DNA of 44,048 nucleotides. Source: Pseudomonas nabeulensis. GTDB lineage: Bacteria > Pseudomonadota > Gammaproteobacteria > Pseudomonadales > Pseudomonadaceae. Every line of letters starts with the position of its first letter. Within the stretch, counting starts at the first letter, position 1. The notes below the pieces were generated by a model that worked only from the letters and a program-made list of their open reading frames with translations, ran no database searches and was not told the DNA's origin. This document shows, in pieces, positions 32,614 to 40,098 of the stretch. The stretch is from contig NZ_QUZT01000059.1 of assembly GCF_004682045.1 (NCBI RefSeq), positions 1 through 44,048 of the forward strand, given 5' to 3'. Both the position numbers and the translations under genes were made by a program.

Positions 32614-33500
32614 AAAAACCTTTTTTGACCATCGGCCGTGTAGTCCTCACGTTGTTGATCGTGAGTTTTGCGGTCGTCGTGGTGTGGCGCATGGTCATGT
32701 ACTACATGTTTGCGCCCTGGACCCGTGACGGGCATATCCGCGCCGACATCGTGCAGATCGCCCCGGACGTCTCCGGGCTGATCCAGCAAGTGGACGTGCG
32801 CGACAACCAGTTGGTGAGCAAGGGCCAGGTGTTGTTCGCGGTCGACCAGGACCGCTTCAAGCTGGCCCTGCGCCAAGCCCAGGCGGCCGTGGCGGACCGC
32901 CAGGAAACCCTGGCCCAGGCCAACCGCGAGTACAAGCGTAACCGTGGCCTTGGCAACCTGGTGCCCAGCGAGCAACTGGAAGAGAGCCAGTCCCGTGTGG
33001 CCCGTGCCCAATCGGCCCTGGCCGAAGCACAGGTGACGGTGGACTCGGCTCAGCTCAACCTCGACCGCTCGGTGGTCCGCAGCCCGGTGGACGGCTACGT
33101 CAACGACCGTGCGCCGCGCAATCAAGAGTTCGTCACTGCCGGGCGCCCGGTATTGTCGGTGGTGGACAGCAATTCTTTCCATATCGACGGCTACTTCGAA
33201 GAGACCAAGCTCGACGGCATCCATGTCGGCATGGCGGTGGACATCCGTGTGATCGGCGACAACGCCCGTCTGCGCGGCCATGTGCAAAGCATCGTCGCCG
33301 GGATCGAAGACCGTGACCGCACCAGCGGCTCCAACCTGCTGCCCAACGTCAACCCGGCGTTCAGCTGGGTGCGCCTGGCCCAGCGGATTCCGGTGCGCAT
33401 CGCCTTTGACGATGTACCGGCGGACTTCCGCATGATCGCCGGGCGCACGGCCACCGTGTCGATCATCGGCGATAAAGTGAAAGACGGAGAGCAGCCATGA
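32610..33500 (+). CDS. Membrane fusion protein (AaeA-like)
   Basis: A 296-residue periplasmic adaptor with one N-terminal membrane anchor (about 8-30), then FAPWTRDGHIRADIVQIAPDVSG typical of AaeA/EmrA-type adaptors. A short coiled-coil hairpin (about 85-145) sits between the lipoyl halves, the second half being SVVRSPVDGYVNDRAPRNQEFVTAG. It links the FUSC transporter to the outer-membrane factor. ATGA overlaps with both neighbours. Confidence 0.92.
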   Translation: MKKPFLTIGRVVLTLLIVSFAVVVVWRMVMYYMFAPWTRDGHIRADIVQIAPDVSGLIQQVDVRDNQLVSKGQVLFAVDQDRFKLALRQAQAAVADRQETLAQANREYKRNRGLGNLVPSEQLEESQSRVARAQSALAEAQVTVDSAQLNLDRSVVRSPVDGYVNDRAPRNQEFVTAGRPVLSVVDSNSFHIDGYFEETKLDGIHVGMAVDIRVIGDNARLRGHVQSIVAGIEDRDRTSGSNLLPNVNPAFSWVRLAQRIPVRIAFDDVPADFRMIAGRTATVSIIGDKVKDGEQP

Positions 33501-34939
33501 AGCAACGGCTGGCGATTGCTGCGCTGGGGTTGCTGTTGTCGGCCTGCCAGGCGGTGGGTCCGGATTACAAGTTGCCGGATGAAGCGGCGGTGAAGCGGGG
33601 CGACCTGCAAGGCCAGCTCGCGGGCGAAGGCAACAACGTGGTGTCGGCGCCGGTGCCGGCGGATTGGTGGCGGCTCTACAAAGACCCGCGCCTGGATGAG
33701 CTGGTGCGCCAGGCCATGGCCTCCAACACCGACCTGCGGGTGGCGGCGGCCAACTTGCAACGCTCGCGTTATCAGGTGCAACAAGCGGAATCCGCCGGCG
33801 GCTGGAGTGCTGGCGTCAAGGCCGAGGCCCAGCGCCTGCAAGAGTCCGGCGAAGCGTTTTTGCTGACGGAAAAAGTCCCGGTGGCCAATATTGGCAGCGT
33901 CGGTATCAGCACCTCGTATCAGTTCGACCTGTGGGGCACCTTGCAGCGTGGCATCGAGAGCGCACAGGCCAGTGCCGACGCCGCCCAAGCCGCCGCCGAT
34001 ATCGCCCGCATTACCCTGGTGGCCGATGTGGTGCGCTCCTACACCCAGGTGTGTGCGGCGAACGAAGAGCTGGCGATTGCCAACGAATCCCTGGACCTGC
34101 AACGCCAGAGCACCGAGCTGACCCAACGCCTGCGCGACGCCGGGCGTGGCGATGAAACCCAGGTGACCCGTTCGCAAACCCAATACAAATCCCTGCGCGC
34201 CGACATGCCGCGCTACGAAGCGGCACGCCAGGCGGGGTTGTTCCGCCTGTCGATGCTGCTGGCCAAGCCGGTGGACCAACTGCCGGCAGGCACCGGTAGC
34301 TGTGCCGAGTTGCCGCACATCGCTCAACTGCTGCCGGTCGGCGACGGCGCTGCGCTGCTCAAGCGTCGTCCGGATGTGCGCCAGGCGGAACGTCAATTGG
34401 CTGCCGCGACTGCGCGGATCGGCGTAGCCACGGGGGCGCTGTATCCGGACATCAGCATCGGCGCCACCGTCGGCACCGTCGGTATCCTCGATAACCTCGG
34501 CACCGGGCCCACCAACCGCTGGGGCTTTGGCCCGCTGATCAGTTGGACGGTGCCGACCAACGGCGCCCGCGCGCGTATCCACGAAGCCGAAGCCGCGACC
34601 CAGGGCGCCCTGGCGCATTTCGATGGCGTGGTGCTTAACGCCATCCGCGAAACCCAGACGGGCCTCGCGCAGTACACCGCGCAACTGCAACGTCGCGACG
34701 CGTTGGACGAAGCCGGCGAGTCGGCCAAGGAAGCGGCGGACCAGACCCATCGCTTCTTCCAGGCTGGCCGCGCATCGTTCCTCGCCGACCTGCAAGCCAC
34801 TCGCACTTACACCGATGTGCGGGCGCAATTGGCGGCGGCGAACACCCAGGTTGCCATGAGCCAGATCGACCTGTTCCTGGCGCTGGGCGGTGGTTGGGAA
34901 AGCGGACGAACGCACGCAGCGCCGGCCAGCAAACCCTGA
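33497..34939 (+). CDS. Outer-membrane efflux lipoprotein, NodT/OprM family
   Basis: A 480-residue TolC-like channel. The signal peptide ends in lipobox LLSAC, then QAVGPDYKLP. It has the two efflux-domain repeats with the motif RRPDVRQAERQLAAATARIG. It is the second such channel in the window and belongs to the FUSC pump. Sequence similarity to the one at 21171 is limited to family motifs, so it is not a recent duplicate. Confidence 0.92.
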   Translation: MKQRLAIAALGLLLSACQAVGPDYKLPDEAAVKRGDLQGQLAGEGNNVVSAPVPADWWRLYKDPRLDELVRQAMASNTDLRVAAANLQRSRYQVQQAESAGGWSAGVKAEAQRLQESGEAFLLTEKVPVANIGSVGISTSYQFDLWGTLQRGIESAQASADAAQAAADIARITLVADVVRSYTQVCAANEELAIANESLDLQRQSTELTQRLRDAGRGDETQVTRSQTQYKSLRADMPRYEAARQAGLFRLSMLLAKPVDQLPAGTGSCAELPHIAQLLPVGDGAALLKRRPDVRQAERQLAAATARIGVATGALYPDISIGATVGTVGILDNLGTGPTNRWGFGPLISWTVPTNGARARIHEAEAATQGALAHFDGVVLNAIRETQTGLAQYTAQLQRRDALDEAGESAKEAADQTHRFFQAGRASFLADLQATRTYTDVRAQLAAANTQVAMSQIDLFLALGGGWESGRTHAAPASKP

Positions 34940-35018
34940 GCAAATAGCTATGCTTTGACAGGCGGGTCTCCGTGATGGCCCGCAGGTCATATCGCGTTTG
35001 CTCATGGGGATTCCAATA

Positions 35019-35651
35019 ATGAAAAACCCTTATGCTCCCGCTTTCTGGTGCGTGTTCTTCGCACTGGTGCTGTTATCGGCTGCCTATTTCTACGGCGTCA
35101 TGCTTGCCCATCAAATCGACAAGGCCATGGTGTTCCTCGACAGCGCCTGCCTGGTGATCGGCACCCTGTCCATCGGCGTGGTCGCCTGGGCGTCCTACCA
35201 AAACCAACGGGTCAAACGAAGACTGCTCGAACAGGGCAAGACCCGCGTGGCGATCTGGGACACCAAGGTTGCCTTGCGCCGTGTCGAGACAGTGTTCGAT
35301 CGCTATTTCTGGGGCAGCTACTGGCAGCCGGGGCGTACGTTCCAGGAAGTCATGGGCGAACTCACCGGCACGCCCCTGGAAAAAAGCCTCGAAGCCCTGA
35401 AAAAACAATGCGTGGCCCTCGATCAGCAAGTCGCCGACGGTAGGCATTGGCTGAATAACGCGCGGGAATTGTCTGATGTTGCCACGCAAATGGCCCGTGA
35501 ACGCTACCAACTGGACTTCTGCGACCCCAAGGCCGACACCCCGAGCAATGCGGTGATACACCGCGAGTTTGAGGTGCTGGTGTACACCTGGACGGCACGG
35601 TTGAAGAGCTTCGATCACCAACTCGACGAGATCGACCTGGAGTATTCCTGA
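35019..35651 (+). CDS. Membrane protein of unknown function
   Basis: A 210-residue protein with two N-terminal hydrophobic segments (about 9-29 and 41-60), then a charged soluble part with helical stretches (LLEQGKTRVAIWDTKVALRRVE; LEKSLEALKKQCVALDQQVADG) likely in the cytoplasm. ATG at 35019 was chosen because GGGGA lies 8 bases before it. I do not recognise the family. It stands alone between the FUSC operon and the DUF945 gene. Confidence 0.75.
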   Translation: MKNPYAPAFWCVFFALVLLSAAYFYGVMLAHQIDKAMVFLDSACLVIGTLSIGVVAWASYQNQRVKRRLLEQGKTRVAIWDTKVALRRVETVFDRYFWGSYWQPGRTFQEVMGELTGTPLEKSLEALKKQCVALDQQVADGRHWLNNARELSDVATQMARERYQLDFCDPKADTPSNAVIHREFEVLVYTWTARLKSFDHQLDEIDLEYS

Positions 35652-35696
35652 ACCTTTGGGTGAACCAACCGTTGCCCTGACCCCTCTGAAAAGCTG

Positions 35697-35765
35697 GGCC
35701 GTTCGCGGCCGCCAGTGCTAATCTTCCCCCGCTTTCGGCGGGCTTGAGCCAACCCTTTCGGGGTT
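35697..35765 (+). other. Three tandem short hairpins before the DUF945 gene
   Basis: Three perfect 5-bp hairpins in 69 bases: GGCCG-TTCG-CGGCC (35697-35710), CCCGC-TTTCG-GCGGG (35728-35742) and AACCC-TTTCG-GGGTT (35751-35765). The last two share the same loop. They lie 46-114 bases before the DUF945 start. They may be a structured leader or terminate the upstream gene, though no T-run follows. Confidence 0.45.
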
Positions 35766-35810
35766 CAAGGAAGACAGCCCACTTCTCACAGGATTTGATC
35801 AGGTCACTTC

Positions 35811-37307
35811 ATGAATAAGCCAGCAGTCGTTCTTTTGGGTTTCGTTGTCGCCGTTGGCGTCGTCAGTGCAGGCGGTGCCTGGTACACCGGTAAACAACTG
35901 GAGCCGGTGCTGCAAACCGCAGTACAGGACGCCAACCAGGAACTGAAGCGCTCCATGGCCGGTGTCGACGGCACCCTGGCGCTGGAACTGGTGTCCCTGG
36001 ACCGTGGCCTGTTCAGCAGCACCGCGCACTATCGCCTCAAGGGCCAGGGCTCGTTCTTCGGTGAAGAAAACCCGAACCCGGAACTGCTGTTCGTCGACCA
36101 TATCGAACACGGCCCGCTGCCGTTCTCGCGCCTGGTGTCGCTGAAGTGGCTGCCGGTCATGGCCACCAGTCACTACGAACTGGAAAAGAACCCCACCACC
36201 GAAAAATGGTTCGCTGCCGCCAAAGACGTGTCGCCGCTCAAGGGCGTCGCCAATATCGGCTACAGCCGTTCGGTCAGCGGTAACCTTGAACTGCTGCCGC
36301 TGGAGTTCAAGGACGATAAGTCCTCGGTGAGCTTCTCCGGTGCCAACATGGACTTTGACAGCACTGCCGAAGGCAAGAAGGTCAAGGTCGACGGCTTTAT
36401 GAACAGCCTCAAAGTGGCCGCCGTCGACGGCAACGGCACGCCGTTCGACATCGACCTCGCCGGCCTGACCGTGGCCAGCAACCTGGAGAAGTCCACGTTC
36501 GGTTTCTACACCGGGCAGAACACCGTTGAGCTGACCGATTCCAAGGTCACCTTCGGCCCGCAGAAGGCGGTGCTGACCCTCAAGGGCTTCGAGCAAAAAG
36601 ACAGCAGCGACATCAAGGACAACAACCTGGCCGGCCGCGTCGACTACAAGATCGACGAGATCGGTTATCAGGGCAAACCCGTCGGCTCCGCCGCCATGGG
36701 CCTGAGCGTGAAGAACATCGACGTGCCGTCGGGGCTGGTGCTGACCAAGCTCTACCAGGACAAGATGCAACCGGTGCAAGCCGCCGCCGCCGCCGGCCAA
36801 CCGGTGCCGGAGCTGCAACTGACCGAAGCCGAGCAAGCCGTGGCCGAGACCAACGTCAACCAATTGCTGGCCGCCAAGCCGCAAGTGGCGCTGGAAAACC
36901 TGTCGCTGAAAACCACCCACGGCGAAAGCAAGATGAGCCTGATCGTGGACTTGACCAAGCCGAGCTCCATGGAGCTGCCGCCGGTTGAACTGGGCAAGCA
37001 GATGATCGCCTTGCTGGACGCCAACGTGACCCTGTCCAAGCCGATGATCGCCGACGTGTCCGCCCTGCAAGCGCAGATCGGCGGCCTGACCGACCCTAAA
37101 GCCATCGAGCAGCAATCCCAGATGGCCGCCGAAATGGTCAGTGGTCTGGCGGTGGGCACGCAGTTGGCGACCCTGGTGGGCACCGACGTGGTTTCCAAAC
37201 TGCATTACGCCAACAATGAAGTGACCTTCAACGGCCAGAAGATGACCGTCGAGCAATTCATTGGTTTTGTGATGGCCAAAGTCGGTTCGGTGAGCCGCGC
37301 GCAGTAA
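35811..37307 (+). CDS. DUF945 (YdgA-like) protein
   Basis: A 498-residue protein with one N-terminal hydrophobic anchor or signal (about 5-24), then the DUF945 pattern: GAWYTGKQLEPVLQ, SLDRGLFSSTAHYRL, VDHIEHGPLPFSRL and, in the C-terminal half, repeated beta-rich segments. YdgA of E. coli is the best-known relative and its role is unclear. It probably faces the periplasm. A structured region precedes it and a REPIN follows the stop. Confidence 0.88.
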   Translation: MNKPAVVLLGFVVAVGVVSAGGAWYTGKQLEPVLQTAVQDANQELKRSMAGVDGTLALELVSLDRGLFSSTAHYRLKGQGSFFGEENPNPELLFVDHIEHGPLPFSRLVSLKWLPVMATSHYELEKNPTTEKWFAAAKDVSPLKGVANIGYSRSVSGNLELLPLEFKDDKSSVSFSGANMDFDSTAEGKKVKVDGFMNSLKVAAVDGNGTPFDIDLAGLTVASNLEKSTFGFYTGQNTVELTDSKVTFGPQKAVLTLKGFEQKDSSDIKDNNLAGRVDYKIDEIGYQGKPVGSAAMGLSVKNIDVPSGLVLTKLYQDKMQPVQAAAAAGQPVPELQLTEAEQAVAETNVNQLLAAKPQVALENLSLKTTHGESKMSLIVDLTKPSSMELPPVELGKQMIALLDANVTLSKPMIADVSALQAQIGGLTDPKAIEQQSQMAAEMVSGLAVGTQLATLVGTDVVSKLHYANNEVTFNGQKMTVEQFIGFVMAKVGSVSRAQ

Positions 37308-37333
37308 AGATTTCGCCATCACCCAGAAATAAA

Positions 37334-37427
37334 AATGGGGGAGCGGGGTTGCCCGCGATAAGGGTCAAACAGTCGACACTGATGTCGGCTGGCGACCCGT
37401 TATCGCAGGCAAGTCCGCTCCCCCATT
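37334..37427. repeat. REPIN between DUF945 gene and pga operon
   Basis: Opposed imperfect arms of about 28 bases: AATGGGGGAGCGGGGTTGCC at 37334 and its near-complement ending CCGCTCCCCCATT at 37427, with GCGATAA / TTATCGC also pairing. Likely acts as the end of the DUF945 transcript. Confidence 0.8.
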
Positions 37428-37432
37428 CGTTT

Positions 37433-37456
37433 TTCAGATTTGCCGCCAAATCTGAA
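37433..37456. promoter_or_regulatory. Perfect 10-bp palindrome upstream of pgaA
   Basis: TTCAGATTTG and CAAATCTGAA separated by CCGC, about 150 bases before pgaA. Runs of T lie before the stem, not after it, so it is a poor terminator in either direction; it is more likely a protein-binding site or an RNA structure. Confidence 0.45.
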
Positions 37457-37508
37457 CAATTGTGATGACTTGTCCTTTTTGATACACGCGTCGGGGATAG
37501 TTCCTACA

Positions 37509-37595
37509 GGAAAGCTAGGTCGGGTCATTGGACGCCGGCGCCCTGATGCAAATTGCTCAGGACCACCTATCGTTACAGCTTTCCGTGTGTAAGGA
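37509..37595 (+). promoter_or_regulatory. pgaA: pgaA leader with four GGA motifs
   Basis: The leader has GGA at 37509, 37530, 37560 and 37593. The first lies in a short TTCCT/AGGAA dyad and the last within the pgaA ribosome site AAGGAAG. In E. coli the pgaA leader is repressed by CsrA binding to several GGA sites. Regulation by Rsm proteins here is inference. Confidence 0.4.
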
Positions 37596-37605
37596 AGCTC
37601 ACGAT

Positions 37606-40086
37606 ATGCTGCGAAACCTACCATTCAGTGCATCAGGCCGGTTGCGATTGCTGATCGGTGCAGCCTTATGTGGCCAGCTGCTGATGCCCGCTTTTGCCAT
37701 GGCAGATCCTGCCTACGACGCCCTGATTATTCAGGCGCGCAACGGCAACTTCACGCCCGCCCTCACTCAACTGCGGCAACTGCCCGCCGAGCGTCAGACC
37801 CCTGGCCAGATCAGCGACCACATCGTGATCGCCGGTTGGGCCGGTCAGGATGCCGAGGTGTTGAAGGTGTATGAGGCTCAGGGCAAGCATCGCAACCTGA
37901 CCACCCAGGCACTGGCGACGGTCGCACGCACGTACCGCAATCAACAGCAGTGGGCGCAGGCCTCAGAGGTCTATCGCCAGGCGTTGGTGCGTGAACCGAA
38001 TAATGTCGACCTGCAACTCGGCCAAGCGCTGACCCAGGCCGACGGTGGCCAAGCCAACGAGGCCGTGCAACGCACCCGTGCGCTGGTCGCGGCCAAGCCT
38101 GATGATCCGAACCGGCGCATGGCACTGGGCTACGCGCTGACCCGCGCAGGCTTGCAGTACGACGCGCTCCACGAGTTCGACCAGGCGTTTATCCGCGCCG
38201 GCGACAAACCGGAAGTCGCCCGCGAATACATCGTCGCCCTGCAAAAAGCCCGTTTGCCGGAACCGGCGCTGCGTCTGTCGGCCAAGCGTCCCGGCCTGTT
38301 GGACCCAGTGACCCAGCGCCGCCTGGAAGGCGACCTCGCCGCCGAACGCGTGCGCATGGCCGAGTTCGCCACCCGTTCTGAAAACGAACGCTATGTGATC
38401 GCTGACCGCGCGCTGGCGGACTACGACAAGCTGCTCACCCGCTGGACCCCCGACGCCAGCGCCCACGACGACGTGGTGCGCTGGCGTATCGACCGCCTGG
38501 GTGCGCTCAAGGCGCGGGCACGCACCGCCGAGGTGATCCGCGAATACGAAACCCTCCAGGGCGAAGGTGTGCAATTGCCCACCTATGCGGTGCGTTGGGT
38601 GGCCGCTTCTTACCTCGATCAACGCCAGCCGGAAAAGGCCGAGCCGCTCTATCGCCAGGCGCTGAGTGCACCGGATGCCGAGCCGGATGATCGGGTCGAA
38701 GACACCTCGGCATTGTTCTACGCGTTGCAGGAAAGCGACAAAGGCGAAGACGCCCGCGAAGTCGCCAACAGCCTGGCCAACAGCCAGAAACCGCGGGTCG
38801 AACTCAAGGGTTTGCCAATCGGCAACCCCAACGATGCCTGGATGGACGCGCAGCAGCTGTCGGCCCAGGCTGGCGTGTACGGCGGCGACCTGCCAGGCAG
38901 CGAGGCGGGGCTGGAGGCTCTGGTGGCCAAGGCCCCCGGCAACGTCGGCTTGCGCCTGGCCCAAGCTGACATGTATCGCGCCCGAGATCTGCCACGCCGC
39001 GCCGAAGGCGTGCTCAAGGAAACCGAAGCCCAGGCCCCGCGTGAAATTGGCCTGGAAGTCAGTCAGGCCTACACCGCGATGGACTTGCAGGAGTGGCGCC
39101 AACTCGATGTGCTCACCGACGACGTGCTGGCGCGCAACCCGGACAACCGCCAAGTGCAGCGCCTGAGCCGTCTGCGCGATGTGCATGACATGGCTGAGCT
39201 ACGTGTGGAGGCCTACACCGGTAAAAGCTTCGGCGGCGGTAACAACGGTGATGCCGGTGCCGTCTCGGGTAGCCGCGACTGGGGCATTGAAAGCCGTATC
39301 TACACGCCGCCCATCGACGAAGACTGGCGCCTGTTCGCCGGTGCCGGCTATGCCCGCGCCGACTTTGAAGAAGGCACCGGCCAGCACCGTTGGCAGACGG
39401 TGGGGGTAGAGCGGCGTACCCGCGATATGACGGTGGAAGCCGAAGTCTCCAACCATTCCTATGGCGATGGCTCCAAGCAAGGTGCTGCGGTGTCGATTGC
39501 CCGCGACATCAACGACAACTGGCAATACGGCGGCAGCCTTGGCTATCTGCTGTCCACCACACCACTGCGGGCGTTGAATGCCGGCATCACGGCCAATGGC
39601 GGCAGCGGTTTTGTCCGCTGGCGCGCCAACGAAAGCCGCGAGTGGAAACTGACCCTCAGCCCCTCGCATTTCAGCGACGGCAACGACCGCTTCGAAGCCT
39701 TGCTCAGTGGCCGTGAGGGCCTCTACAGCTCATCGCGGGTGCAAGTGGACCTGGGCCTGGAAGTCGGCGCCAGCCGCAACAGCAAGGAAGACACGATCTA
39801 CTTCAATCCGAAGTCGGACTTCACCGTGTTGCCTGTCATCAACATCAACCATGTGCTCTATCACCGCTACGAGACCCAGTGGAGTCAGCAGTTCCAGGTC
39901 GGTGCGGGTACTTACAGCCAGCAGGATTATTCCACCGGTGGCATCGGTCTAGTGGGCTACGGCCAACGCATTCGCTGGAACGATGTACTGGACGCGGGCG
40001 CCAACCTGAGCCTGATCAGCCGACCTTACGACGGTGATCGCGAACGCGATCTGCGTCTGCTCGTCGACCTCACTTACCGTTTCTAG
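37606..40086 (+). CDS. pgaA: Poly-beta-1,6-GlcNAc export porin PgaA
   Basis: An outer-membrane exporter of partly deacetylated poly-N-acetylglucosamine, 826 residues. After a signal peptide (to about residue 34, AFAMA-DP) there are TPR repeats to about residue 510 (ATVARTYRNQQQWAQASEVY and similar). A C-terminal beta barrel of about 300 residues ends in LTYRF. It contains the PgaA-type segments DWGIESRIYTPPIDEDWRLFAG and RWRANESREWKL. ATG at 37606 was chosen for AAGGAAG at 8-base spacing; a longer frame to 37528 lacks a ribosome site. First gene of pgaABCD. Confidence 0.95.
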   Translation: MLRNLPFSASGRLRLLIGAALCGQLLMPAFAMADPAYDALIIQARNGNFTPALTQLRQLPAERQTPGQISDHIVIAGWAGQDAEVLKVYEAQGKHRNLTTQALATVARTYRNQQQWAQASEVYRQALVREPNNVDLQLGQALTQADGGQANEAVQRTRALVAAKPDDPNRRMALGYALTRAGLQYDALHEFDQAFIRAGDKPEVAREYIVALQKARLPEPALRLSAKRPGLLDPVTQRRLEGDLAAERVRMAEFATRSENERYVIADRALADYDKLLTRWTPDASAHDDVVRWRIDRLGALKARARTAEVIREYETLQGEGVQLPTYAVRWVAASYLDQRQPEKAEPLYRQALSAPDAEPDDRVEDTSALFYALQESDKGEDAREVANSLANSQKPRVELKGLPIGNPNDAWMDAQQLSAQAGVYGGDLPGSEAGLEALVAKAPGNVGLRLAQADMYRARDLPRRAEGVLKETEAQAPREIGLEVSQAYTAMDLQEWRQLDVLTDDVLARNPDNRQVQRLSRLRDVHDMAELRVEAYTGKSFGGGNNGDAGAVSGSRDWGIESRIYTPPIDEDWRLFAGAGYARADFEEGTGQHRWQTVGVERRTRDMTVEAEVSNHSYGDGSKQGAAVSIARDINDNWQYGGSLGYLLSTTPLRALNAGITANGGSGFVRWRANESREWKLTLSPSHFSDGNDRFEALLSGREGLYSSSRVQVDLGLEVGASRNSKEDTIYFNPKSDFTVLPVININHVLYHRYETQWSQQFQVGAGTYSQQDYSTGGIGLVGYGQRIRWNDVLDAGANLSLISRPYDGDRERDLRLLVDLTYRF

Positions 40087-40098
40087 AAGAGCCTGACC

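Noticed and set aside
21171..34939. The two outer-membrane factors as a recent duplication
   Set aside because: They share only family motifs and different lipobox and N-terminal sequences; each belongs to its own pump operon.
33191..35005. 604-codon open frame antisense to the fusion protein and outer-membrane factor genes
   Set aside because: It spans two convincing sense genes and shows no recognisable domain; a by-product of high GC third positions.
37433..37456. Palindrome as a Rho-independent terminator
   Set aside because: The T-run precedes the stem on the plus strand and gives A residues after it on the minus strand, so neither direction fits.
37528..37605. Longer pgaA start giving 26 extra residues
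   Set aside because: It would bury the signal peptide and lacks a ribosome site; AAGGAAG sits correctly before ATG 37606.
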